Shown: one piece after another, positions 35,717 to 44,335 of the stretch
Layout of the letters: each line of letters starts with the position of its first letter
How positions within the stretch are numbered: position 1 is the first letter of the stretch
NCBI RefSeq assembly: GCF_002260525.1
Contig: NZ_MRYI01000001.1
Coordinates: 496,001-560,000, forward strand
Length of the DNA stretch: 64,000 nt
Reading direction: 5' to 3'
Source: Hahella sp. CCB-MM4
Lineage (GTDB): Bacteria > Pseudomonadota > Gammaproteobacteria > Pseudomonadales > Oleiphilaceae
Translations under genes and position numbers: made by a program
The notes under the pieces: generated by a model
What the model saw: the letters and a program-made list of their open reading frames with translations, nothing else
Database searches by the model: none
What the model was told of the DNA's origin: nothing

Positions 35717-36017
35717 TTCTTCCCTGGTACTGCCAATGAAACTCCGCCCCAATATCCCCTGAGGATTCTGGTTTTTATTGGCTCTTTTAAATCAATTGGA
35801 GCTTTCAATTTAATTGGACCTTCTAATTCAATTGGATCTTTCAAATCAAGTGGTCTAATTTTTAATCACCACTAAAAAATTACCAAATCATGTGGCGTGT
35901 TACATGGAATGAGTATCCTGAATCGAGCAAGGAAATGGACAATGCTTAATTCTCCCGACCCATTAGTCTGTATTTTTCCGCACGTTTCCTGAATTCAGGC
36001 CAATGGAGAGACGATGA
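35717..36017. other. Intergenic region after pbpC, with 18-bp repeats
   Basis: About half is the tandem repeat array described separately. The rest, 35867-36017, should hold the promoter of the DUF2589 cluster. No strong terminator was seen. Confidence 0.5.
35777..35866. repeat. 18-bp tandem repeat, four units plus a degenerate fifth
   Basis: Units at 35777, 35795, 35813 and 35831, each exactly 18 bp, consensus ATTGGANCTTTYAAATCA, and a decayed fifth to 35866. On the minus strand each unit would read as a six-residue peptide (P-I-x-L-K-x) with several synonymous differences, but no credible start codon exists. Confidence 0.88.
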
Positions 36018-36707
36018 ATGGACGATGACAGCGAAAAACAACCCCCTCCAGAGCCACCGGGAGAGGATGACGACTCTACATCTCCAACCCGCCTGACTCT
36101 TGAGCAGGCGCTGCTAGCCCCTCTTGATTCAATTCTGAAAGCCCAGCTGCACTCCGCCCGTTCATTCCTGAATCTGCTTTTACAGTTGGGATACCCTCAT
36201 CGGGAAGGTGCCGGTGACGGGCATCCATATAGCCTGGAATTCAAGTTCAATAAGGATGGGGAAACCCAAAAACTTTCAGTCCCGGCGTTAGCTCTGGTGC
36301 CCATTGCCCCCCTGGCCGTGGATTCTGCCCAGTTCGAATTGGAAATGTCTGCCCGGCGCGTCGTCAAACATGCCCAGATTCGCGAAAGCGAAGGCAAGAA
36401 AGCCGTATCCAATCAGGCTGGACAGACCTTTGACCGTTATCATCGTCCATGGTTTCTGGTAGATAAGCCCGTCAATATTGAAGGGGATATTGTTTCAACC
36501 CCCACCGGGGACGCAGCAAAGCACAGGGAATCCCAGTCCGCCATCAAGATCAACATCAACGTTAAGTCCATTCCCTTACCTGCCGGCCTGGACAAGCTTC
36601 TTACCTCCATGACGAATATGAGTCAGATCCTGCCGGTCGACGATACACCATCGACCAACCATCAAGACAAAGAAGACCAACAGGATAAGGACAACACCAC
36701 ACCCTAA
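36018..36707 (+). CDS. DUF2589-family protein, long form
   Basis: A 229-residue cytoplasmic protein with GGAGAG 7 bases before ATG 36018. It has an acidic, Pro-rich head (DDDSEKQPPPEPPGEDDDS), a helical segment LEQALLAPLDSILKAQLHSARSFLNLLL, and a beta-rich body with LSVPALALVPIAPLAVDSAQFELEMSARR. The tail is acidic and Gln/Asp rich. The middle matches the DUF2589 pattern (Pfam PF11655): helix, then paired strands around a 'PLLALVPvP.L.i....i.F..' core. Function unknown. First of three genes. Confidence 0.7.
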   Translation: MDDDSEKQPPPEPPGEDDDSTSPTRLTLEQALLAPLDSILKAQLHSARSFLNLLLQLGYPHREGAGDGHPYSLEFKFNKDGETQKLSVPALALVPIAPLAVDSAQFELEMSARRVVKHAQIRESEGKKAVSNQAGQTFDRYHRPWFLVDKPVNIEGDIVSTPTGDAAKHRESQSAIKININVKSIPLPAGLDKLLTSMTNMSQILPVDDTPSTNHQDKEDQQDKDNTTP

Positions 36708-36719
36708 AAGGAGATTGTC

Positions 36720-37283
36720 ATGAGCGATGAAAAAAACCTCATTGGTGCAGAATTTCAGGCTCTCCCCCTGGATTTTATGATCGCCGCCCCCTTGGTGGCA
36801 GCCGTCAAAGCCCAGCGCGTGGCAGCCGAAACCACCCGTGATTATATCCAGAGCATGATTGATAAGGACGGCAAGCCACTCACGGTGGATTTCAGCGTGC
36901 AAAAAGTTAACGGCGGGGCAAATAACTCCATCGATGTGAAGGCCCCTCTATTGGCCATGGTGCCGGTCCCCCATCTGCAGATACAGTCACTGGATATTCA
37001 CTTCACTTTTGAAGTCAGTGAAACCTTCAGGGATTCATCGGAAACCTCCAAAGGTGTCGAAATCAATGCCCAGACCGGCAGCTTACTCAGTCCCTGGGTC
37101 AGCGCTTCAATCAAAGGTAATGCTTCGAGTAAATCCTCAACGGAGTCCTCCACTAACCGACACGGTCAACTGGATGTCACCGTCCACGCCACCGAATCAG
37201 CAATACCTGAGGGCCTGGCCAGGGTTTTGTCATTGATGACAAGTGCCATTCAAACACCTGATTCAACCACACCACCGACCTGA
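36720..37283 (+). CDS. DUF2589-family protein
   Basis: A 187-residue protein starting 12 bp after the previous stop, with AAGGAG before ATG 36720. LPLDFMIAAPLVAAVKAQRVAAETTRDYI is the family helix (shown here in parts: LPLDFMIAAPLVAAVKAQ), and KAPLLAMVPVPHLQIQSLDIHFTF the core strands. It is a diverged paralogue of the preceding gene. No signal or membrane segment. Role unknown; paired paralogues suggest a hetero-oligomer. Confidence 0.78.
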   Translation: MSDEKNLIGAEFQALPLDFMIAAPLVAAVKAQRVAAETTRDYIQSMIDKDGKPLTVDFSVQKVNGGANNSIDVKAPLLAMVPVPHLQIQSLDIHFTFEVSETFRDSSETSKGVEINAQTGSLLSPWVSASIKGNASSKSSTESSTNRHGQLDVTVHATESAIPEGLARVLSLMTSAIQTPDSTTPPT

Positions 37284-37317
37284 TTCAAACGACAGGGTTT
37301 CATCAGGGGGAAAAAGA

Positions 37318-37803
37318 ATGATTGGAAAACTGATCTCGCGTTATTCGAAGCAACAATGGTTTCGCATGGACCAGCTGCTCAACGCCGCTCTGGCAGACGT
37401 GATCAGTGCAGATGCTCACTTTCAGCTCAGCCAGGCCAAAGCCTGGCGGGATTTCGGTCACTCACTGGCGGAATTCTCTCAAGTTCCGCCAGCAGAGCGT
37501 GAGGATCTGGCCACCAGCCTCAGCCGCCTGGAAAACCTCGGACTGGTGGAAGTGTCCATTACACTGCCCCTGGAAGCCTACAAACCTAATCTTTTCTTGA
37601 GAGTGTGGTTATGGTTCAGAAAGGTATTCGGCAGCCAGCTGCCTGACACAGTTGATCAATTCCGCCTAACAAAACCTGACCGGCAACAGGATTTAGAGGT
37701 GTGTATTAAGGTTCAGCGGGGTGAGCGGGGGAAGTGGGAGGTTTCCACCTCCCAACAAACTTCCGATTCCCTGAACAATTCCACACCGATGACTGCCGCT
37801 TAG
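37318..37803 (+). CDS. Third protein of the DUF2589 cluster
   Basis: A 161-residue protein. ATG 37318 with GGGGG 7 bases upstream is chosen; the frame is open from 37243. The N-terminal half is helical with the pattern DQLLNAALADVISADAHFQ, echoing the helix of the two DUF2589 neighbours, and it later has VEVSITLPLEAYKP, which may be a degenerate version of their strand pattern. It could be a third, diverged family member. A hydrophobic stretch LFLRVWLWFRKVFG might touch a membrane. Function unknown. Confidence 0.6.
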   Translation: MIGKLISRYSKQQWFRMDQLLNAALADVISADAHFQLSQAKAWRDFGHSLAEFSQVPPAEREDLATSLSRLENLGLVEVSITLPLEAYKPNLFLRVWLWFRKVFGSQLPDTVDQFRLTKPDRQQDLEVCIKVQRGERGKWEVSTSQQTSDSLNNSTPMTAA

Positions 37804-37941
37804 CTTCTGGATACCCTGCCCCGAACACTGAATGGACGGGAATATCCACCCACTAGCTCTTGCCAAATATTTATTACACCAGGCTTTGGGGTGTTGGAGC
37901 AGGTCGTCATATTGGGACACATTCAGATGCGATAGAAAATA

Positions 37942-39294
37942 CTATCCCTCGATACTTTCAATCAAATCCGCCACATTACGCATTAGTTTCCGATTGGCCC
38001 GATTGATATCCTGATTCACCTCAGACCCATAGGCTCCAAACCGGGCAACGACGATATTCTTGGACGGAATCACCACCAGATATTGTCCACGATGGCCGCG
38101 CAGTGAGATGGTATCTTTAGGTAAATCCAGCACCCAGATCCCCATGTCGTTGAGCCAAAGTTGGCCACCATAATAGTTAGATACTCCCGGTGACTTCATT
38201 TCTTCAATCCATTGCTCGGAAATCAGTTGCTTGCCGTTCCATACACCTTTATTGATTATCAACTGGCCCATTTTGATCCAGTCATGAGGAGTCAGAAATA
38301 CACGGGCACCGCCGCGGAAGGTCCCGGCTTCGTCATGTTCGATAATTGCATTATTGATACCAAGAGGCGTGAATAGCTGGGTTTGGTAAAAGTCATAGAT
38401 GGACTGGAGATTTCCTCCCATCTTTTGGCCAAGGTACTCAGAAAGGATCTGAGTAGTCCCGGTGGAATAATGAAACTCACTTCCTGCTTTATAAGTGACG
38501 GGCTTATTTTTAGCATATGCAGCGGAATCACTATTTAGGTACCACATATTACCTAAATCACTGGAGCCATTATCAGAAGTCTCATTCCATTGCAGACCGG
38601 AACTCATCCGCATGAGGTTGTCCACAGTTACCACATGTTCACCGGTATCAACAGTGTCATATTTAGTGATCATCGCCTGCTGATCCATGACTCCAGCGAG
38701 CAGTCCTGTCACGGTCTTGGCCATAGACCAACTAAGCATACGCGTGTCTTTGCTATGCTTATTGTCATATTGCTCGGCAACGATTTCCCCATTATGCGCA
38801 ACCACCACGGCAAAAGTGTTATACCGCTCCGAATAATCGGCTTTGGGTTCCTCAAAGAATGCATCAAGCGAAATAGAAGAGTCGATATTCACTGGTAAAG
38901 GTGTAGCGGGGCTCAACACTACAGGGTTCACGGTCTGTTCTTGAACTTGGTCCGGAGTGCTATCTAGGGCCAAGGTGCAGCCCAAGCCGTCCCGATACAC
39001 CGAAGTACGGATATAGGACTCACCATCATGCAGGTAAGTAAGTGTGACCTGCTTCTTTTGCAAATCAAGATCAATACCAGGCATTGATTCCAGACTGGCA
39101 AGAGCTTCCGGAATCACCTTAGTCGTAATAAATTCTACGGGTTCATTAGAAATAAAATGGCGAGAACAAATCTGGTTCGCACTATATCCCAGAATCTCTT
39201 CCGGATTGGTTTTGCAAGCTGTCAGCGTTCCGGTGAAGACCAGCGCAACGCCTAGCTTAACCAACGAGCTTGTATCGAGGTTTGCTAATATCAC
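37942..39294 (-). CDS. Serine hydrolase lipoprotein (class C beta-lactamase / nylon hydrolase-like)
   Basis: A 450-residue lipoprotein; lipobox LTAC near residue 27. The penicillin-recognising fold is in the C-terminal two thirds: SMAK (SxxK nucleophile motif) in LSWSMAKTVTG, YST in place of YxN, and GHRG as the third motif, close to the 6-aminohexanoate-dimer hydrolase/EstB group. The N-terminal ~150 residues are a separate domain with several cysteines. Probably an esterase or amidase at the envelope; antibiotic hydrolysis is not implied. Confidence 0.82.
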   Translation of the reverse strand: MILANLDTSSLVKLGVALVFTGTLTACKTNPEEILGYSANQICSRHFISNEPVEFITTKVIPEALASLESMPGIDLDLQKKQVTLTYLHDGESYIRTSVYRDGLGCTLALDSTPDQVQEQTVNPVVLSPATPLPVNIDSSISLDAFFEEPKADYSERYNTFAVVVAHNGEIVAEQYDNKHSKDTRMLSWSMAKTVTGLLAGVMDQQAMITKYDTVDTGEHVVTVDNLMRMSSGLQWNETSDNGSSDLGNMWYLNSDSAAYAKNKPVTYKAGSEFHYSTGTTQILSEYLGQKMGGNLQSIYDFYQTQLFTPLGINNAIIEHDEAGTFRGGARVFLTPHDWIKMGQLIINKGVWNGKQLISEQWIEEMKSPGVSNYYGGQLWLNDMGIWVLDLPKDTISLRGHRGQYLVVIPSKNIVVARFGAYGSEVNQDINRANRKLMRNVADLIESIEG

Positions 39295-39524
39295 TTAACT
39301 ATTCCTTATCAGTACTATATTAGGGCAGGTATAGATCCATAACGGAGGCGTATTTTAGTGAAAGCGTCTCCTATTTGTGAAAGGATAAATTGTAGCGATT
39401 TATATCAGCGGCACTCTGCGGAGAAATTCTCGACTATTGAAAAAGGAATGCTCGACTATAGGGCACTGCAGCCGGGCAATTTCAGGAATCAGCCTTCCAA
39501 CTGGCTCCCTTAGGCATGATCGGT

Positions 39525-40229
39525 CTACAGCCTTTGCTGAACCAACAACTGTAGCTCAGCACTCAATTGCGGGCCCATAAAAACCTCTCCATGGCTTGGA
39601 ATGAGCGTCTGAGGCTGATCAGCCTGCAGCTGGGTCAGGGCCCAATGCTTAAATGCGGTACGATTATCCAGGATAAACCAGCGAATCACTTCGCCGATAC
39701 GTATGCCAGGCGCAGTTCCCAGCATTCTTTGAAGCATCCGGGCAATGGGTTGATTGGAGAGTCTGGGGTAGTTCATGAAACTGTCGCAGGTAATCCAGAT
39801 AGCGCCTTTTGCCGCTTTTTTTGATATCCAAATATCCCCGCCACGATGCCCTGGAGGGAACAGAAAACGGTATTCAGCCGGCAGCTCAGGTGACTGCTTT
39901 TCCAATAGCCTGATATCTGCCAGACCTTTTTTACGTAACCGCTTTGCTGCCTTTTCAGATGCGTATAAATAAGCCTGCGGATAAGCTTTTTGCCAGGCAT
40001 GGACTCCCAGGTAATGGTAGGCATTTGGCATCACGATACTCAGCCGGCCCTGGTATTCCGGCCAATGAGCCTGCCAATCAGCCAGCAGAGGTTCGCCGGG
40101 GCTGTATATCAGCCAGTCATCAACAGCAAAGCGCAGGGCAACCGAGTTTGACGCAAAGTTTGGAACGATATACTGGCCTATCCAGATATCATCGTTGTCC
40201 TTGAGCGGAAACCATTTATTGCGTTGCAT
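39525..40229 (-). CDS. DUF4336-family protein (MBL-like fold)
   Basis: A 234-residue protein that resembles DUF4336. It keeps the order of a metallo-beta-lactamase fold (WLIYSPGEPL, MPNAYHYLGVHAW, FPPGHRGGDIWI, TLIPSHGE) but the HxHxDH motif is reduced to single histidines, so metal binding may be changed or lost. No signal peptide. Function unknown. Confidence 0.7.
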   Translation of the reverse strand: MQRNKWFPLKDNDDIWIGQYIVPNFASNSVALRFAVDDWLIYSPGEPLLADWQAHWPEYQGRLSIVMPNAYHYLGVHAWQKAYPQAYLYASEKAAKRLRKKGLADIRLLEKQSPELPAEYRFLFPPGHRGGDIWISKKAAKGAIWITCDSFMNYPRLSNQPIARMLQRMLGTAPGIRIGEVIRWFILDNRTAFKHWALTQLQADQPQTLIPSHGEVFMGPQLSAELQLLVQQRL

Positions 40230-40520
40230 ACAGGTCTGCTTTATCTCTTCATCATTAAAAGCCAGTCTGTCAGAACTTCAACTTCACTTGCCACATTAAT
40301 GACAAACTGTTTTACGCAATATGCGGCCTGTCACACTACGCACCCTGGCCTCCCGTCTTACGACGTGCTTCCCCCCTAAGAGCCGTTCAAGTTCTCAATA
40401 ACATCTGGAAATATAAATATTCCGCAACAACGAGCATTTAGACGCACATAACTATCACATTTAGCCTATAGTTAACTCATCTGTTCAGCTTATAGCCAAC
40501 TACACAGGTTATTGCCGCAT

Positions 40521-41558
40521 ATGTTGCTCAAACGACTGTTGTTGCTGCTTTATCTCTTCATATGGTTACCCGGTTGCTCCGAGCCTCAACCTGAATCAAT
40601 CCTGCGGGTTCTTACCTGGCCGGGTTATGCAGATCCAGATTTGGTCAAAGCCTTTGAAGAGCGCTACCACGTTCATGTGGAAGTGACATTTATTGATACC
40701 GATGATGACCTGTGGGCTAAAGCCAACCAGAATGAGAGTCAGGATTTCGATGTCCTGGCGGTCAACACCGCAGAGCTGCAACGCTACGTTGACAGTGGCC
40801 TTAGTGTCCCCATTGATCTGAATAATATCCCCAACACTCAAACTCAGTTGCCCCGTTTTAAGGATCTTGCATCAATTCCCGGCATCATGAGGGGAGGAAA
40901 GATTTACGCGATTCCTTATACATATTCCACAATGGGGCTGATATATAACCGGCAGATGGTGAAGTCTCCACCTGATTCAATGGCAGCGATGTGGGACCAA
41001 AATTACCAAGGCAAAGTACTGGCCTTTGACGCCAGTAATCATAATTTTTCGATTACGGCATTAATTCTGGGTATTGCCGATCCTTTTCAGCTGGATGATG
41101 AACAATTCACCCAGGTACAAAGAAAGTTGGTAGAACTGCGGCGCAATGTTCTGACTTTCTACAGCGCGCCGGAGGAAGCCGTTGACCTATTTCAGAATAA
41201 CCAGATTGCCTATATTTTTGGGAACTACGGCAGTCAGCAGGTGAAACAGCTTCGCGATGCAGGCGCTGATATCGGTTATGTCAATGTGAAAGAGGGCACT
41301 CTGGCATGGCTCGACTGTTGGTCAGTTACCAAGGGAGCAAAAGACCATAAGCTGGCCGAAACCTGGATCAATTACACTCTGGAACAGTCTGTCAGTGATG
41401 CACTGTCCGCCCGTCAGGGACTGCCAAACACCGTAGAACCTTCGAACCTGATTAAATCCAGCGACAAAATCATATGGCTTCAGCCGGTGGAAGATTTCGA
41501 AAAGCGAGGTCAACTGTGGCAGAAGATTCGCTCCGGCGATAGCCTGCAGAAATTTTGA
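40521..41558 (+). CDS. Lipoprotein polyamine-type binding protein (NspS/PotD-like)
   Basis: A 345-residue binding protein from ATG 40521; TTG 40512 is in frame. The N-terminus is a lipoprotein signal, LFIWLPGC, anchoring it to a membrane. The body matches spermidine/putrescine-binding proteins (VLTWPGYADPDLVKAFEERY, YAIPYTYSTMGLIYN, FGNYGSQQ). No permease or ATPase gene is present. Instead the next gene, 46 bp downstream, encodes a membrane GGDEF-EAL protein, as in Vibrio cholerae NspS-MbaA, where the binding protein reports norspermidine. It is therefore called a sensor subunit rather than a transporter part. Ligand is inferred. Confidence 0.85.
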   Translation: MLLKRLLLLLYLFIWLPGCSEPQPESILRVLTWPGYADPDLVKAFEERYHVHVEVTFIDTDDDLWAKANQNESQDFDVLAVNTAELQRYVDSGLSVPIDLNNIPNTQTQLPRFKDLASIPGIMRGGKIYAIPYTYSTMGLIYNRQMVKSPPDSMAAMWDQNYQGKVLAFDASNHNFSITALILGIADPFQLDDEQFTQVQRKLVELRRNVLTFYSAPEEAVDLFQNNQIAYIFGNYGSQQVKQLRDAGADIGYVNVKEGTLAWLDCWSVTKGAKDHKLAETWINYTLEQSVSDALSARQGLPNTVEPSNLIKSSDKIIWLQPVEDFEKRGQLWQKIRSGDSLQKF

Positions 41559-41604
41559 GACGATGTGCACTTCATCAACGACAGGTGATTAGGCAAAGGC
41601 AATT

Positions 41605-44244
41605 GTGAAACCATCCACAGACAAGCATCCCGGTGATCACCAGAAACGAAGCCATGATGAATCCCAAAGCGGAAAAGCCACAGTAGGTTCTGAATTGAGG
41701 CAGAAGAAGCTGGGGATCGGGCTGAAACTGGGGCTGTTGTTATCAGTATTCGCGGTCATGGCGTCCGGTTTAACCGGATACTACACCTTCACCCAAAGCC
41801 GCAGCATGCTGGTGAAATCTGCTGAATCAGAGCTGCTTACATCGACCCAGGTACTGGGTCGGCGTCTCTCCATCGTGTTAGCTGAAATTGAAAGTAATGT
41901 CCGCTTGTTATCTCAAATGCCTTCGGCCCATATTTTAGTGGGATCACCTCAGAACGAGTCTGACGATCAACCACGGGACCATCTCACGCAGGTGTTTATC
42001 AATATTCTCAATCTGCATCCTGAGTACTTTCAGATTCGCCTGGTCGGCCAGGCCAACTATGGCAAAGAGTTGGTAAGAGTCGACAGAGAGGCAGATAAAC
42101 TCTCTGTCGTCCCTCAAATACAATTGCAGGAGAAAGCCCAATATCCCTATGTCTATGAAACCCTAGGCCTCGAGCCTGATAAAATTTACCTGTCCCGAAT
42201 CAATATCAATCATGAATTTGGTGCTCATCAGGGACTGAACAAGCCAACGCTGCAAATGGCCGCTCCCGTCACTTCGACGCAGGGAGACGTGGCGGGCCTG
42301 ATTGTGATCAATATCGACCTGGATGGCCTGTTCAAACTGTTACAGGCAGACCTGCCGAGCAATATCCTGCTCTATTTGACGAACCAGGAGGGAGATTTCC
42401 TCATTCACCCAGATCGCAGCCAGGAATTCGGGTTTGACCGGGGCCGCAGCATCCTGATTCAAGACAGCTTTCCGGCTACCGAAGAGTTATTTAACAACAC
42501 CCTCAGCAGCCTCGTATTCAATATGAGCCCCCCACCAACCAGGGATTTTAGTACAGGGTTAATCATACCTGGACGTGAGTTGGCCGGAGCCTTTACAAAA
42601 CTCCCTCTTGGCGAATTGGCTCCTGATCGTTTTCTGGTTCTAGGGCTGGCGATCCCCCTGGAATCTGTATTCGCCGGTACTCATCAGCTGGGTCGAAATA
42701 TCATTCACATCGTCATCGCCTTCAGTGTATTGGCCATATTGGTTGCCATGATCACTTCCCGAGCCGTCTCCAAACCTTTAAACATGATGGTAAATGCCGT
42801 CAGGCGCTTCTCTGACAAACATGTGATGGGCGAACTACCGATAAAGCAAAATGACGAAATTGGCCTGCTGGCCAGAACGTTTATGGAAATGCAGAGTCTG
42901 CTGACAAGCCATCTGGATGACCTCCATCAAAAGGAACGCCACCTGCATCATCTGGCCCAGCACGATACTCTGACCAACCTTCCTAATCGTATGCTGCTGT
43001 TTGACCGCATGCGCCATGCTATCGCCAAGGCACACCGCACCGATAAGCAGTTGGCATTGATTTTCATAGATCTGGACCGCTTTAAAGACATTAACGATAG
43101 TTTGGGGCATGCCGTTGGTGACGAAGTCATTAAATCTGTCGCGCAAAATCTGGCAAGACTGTTGAGGGATGAGGATACCGTGGCCCGCCTCGGCGGCGAC
43201 GAATTCATTGTTGTGTTGGAAGCAGTCGATAATATTCAGCAGGTCACCAGTACCACACAAAAACTGCTACTTAAACTCCAGCAACCCATACATCTTGAGG
43301 GGCAGGATCTCTACCTGAGCGCCAGCATGGGAATCAGTTTGTATCCTCAGGACGGAGACGATGCCGAAACGTTGCTGCGCAACGCCGACGCAGCCATGTA
43401 TCGGGCCAAGGAAGAAGGCCGCAACATGTTCCATTTCTATACGGAAGACATGACCACCAGCGCACTGGCCCGTGTAAATCTTGAAGGTGAAATCCGTCAG
43501 GCATTGGATTATGGAGGGTTTATTCCTTACTACCAGCCTCAAATCGACCTTGAAACGGGCGAGCTGATCGGCATTGAAGCATTGGCCCGTTGGCACCACA
43601 CCGATGGCCGCCTGTTAACCCCGAGCGATTTCATCGCATTGGCGGAAGACACGGGTCTTATTGAATCCATAGGGATACAGATTCTTGAATCAGCCTGCCA
43701 CCAGATCAAAACCTGGTATGACTCCGGCCTGAATCCCGGTCGTGTGGCCGTGAACATTTCAGGTAAGCAATTGAGAAAAAGAGATCTTTCCTCCAAGGTC
43801 TTCGCCATCCTCACAAAGACGCAATGCGATCCGAAATGGTTGGAATTGGAGATCACAGAGAGTTTCTTCATGGATCGCCCGGACGACGCCATTGCCATAC
43901 TGGAAGACCTGCGTGAAGCTGGTATTGAGCTGGCAATCGACGATTTCGGAACCGGTTATTCCTCACTTTCCTATCTTAAGCATCTCCCTATTTCCAAGCT
44001 CAAGATTGACCGCTCTTTTATTGGCAATATTCCAGTGGATGAAGACGACAAAACGATCACCTGCGCCATCATTGCTCTGGCGAAAAGCCTGGAACTTAGG
44101 GTCATCGCGGAGGGAGTGGAAACCGAGCAACAGCACAATTTCCTGGTAACCGAAGGCTGCGATGAGGCACAGGGATTTTACTACAGCCAAGCGGTTACGG
44201 TAGGAGAAATTGAGAACATGCTGAAGAAGAAAGCAACGGCTTGA
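41605..44244 (+). CDS. Membrane GGDEF-EAL protein with periplasmic sensor domain (MbaA-like)
   Basis: An 879-residue protein from GTG 41605 (AAAGG 5 bases upstream). Transmembrane segment about 39-61, a periplasmic dCache-like domain of about 300 residues, a second segment about 364-386, HAMP, then GGDEF (530-534) and EAL (658-660). Both catalytic sites look intact: RLGGDEF with an RDED inhibitory site five residues upstream, and IEALARW with DDFGTGYSSL. It can probably make and break cyclic-di-GMP. The upstream binding lipoprotein likely docks on its periplasmic domain and sets the balance. Confidence 0.92.
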   Translation: MKPSTDKHPGDHQKRSHDESQSGKATVGSELRQKKLGIGLKLGLLLSVFAVMASGLTGYYTFTQSRSMLVKSAESELLTSTQVLGRRLSIVLAEIESNVRLLSQMPSAHILVGSPQNESDDQPRDHLTQVFINILNLHPEYFQIRLVGQANYGKELVRVDREADKLSVVPQIQLQEKAQYPYVYETLGLEPDKIYLSRININHEFGAHQGLNKPTLQMAAPVTSTQGDVAGLIVINIDLDGLFKLLQADLPSNILLYLTNQEGDFLIHPDRSQEFGFDRGRSILIQDSFPATEELFNNTLSSLVFNMSPPPTRDFSTGLIIPGRELAGAFTKLPLGELAPDRFLVLGLAIPLESVFAGTHQLGRNIIHIVIAFSVLAILVAMITSRAVSKPLNMMVNAVRRFSDKHVMGELPIKQNDEIGLLARTFMEMQSLLTSHLDDLHQKERHLHHLAQHDTLTNLPNRMLLFDRMRHAIAKAHRTDKQLALIFIDLDRFKDINDSLGHAVGDEVIKSVAQNLARLLRDEDTVARLGGDEFIVVLEAVDNIQQVTSTTQKLLLKLQQPIHLEGQDLYLSASMGISLYPQDGDDAETLLRNADAAMYRAKEEGRNMFHFYTEDMTTSALARVNLEGEIRQALDYGGFIPYYQPQIDLETGELIGIEALARWHHTDGRLLTPSDFIALAEDTGLIESIGIQILESACHQIKTWYDSGLNPGRVAVNISGKQLRKRDLSSKVFAILTKTQCDPKWLELEITESFFMDRPDDAIAILEDLREAGIELAIDDFGTGYSSLSYLKHLPISKLKIDRSFIGNIPVDEDDKTITCAIIALAKSLELRVIAEGVETEQQHNFLVTEGCDEAQGFYYSQAVTVGEIENMLKKKATA

Positions 44245-44335
44245 TAGCAAGCGTAATAACGGAAAATCTCTCTGGTCAGAATACCTGGCAACAGCTTTCT
44301 TCCTCAACGCACGATTCATTGTTACAAAATACGAT

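Noticed and set aside
35608-35844. Minus-strand frame with hexapeptide repeats next to pbpC
   Set aside because: Only TTG could start it, upstream stop is close, and most of it is antisense to pbpC; kept as a repeat only.
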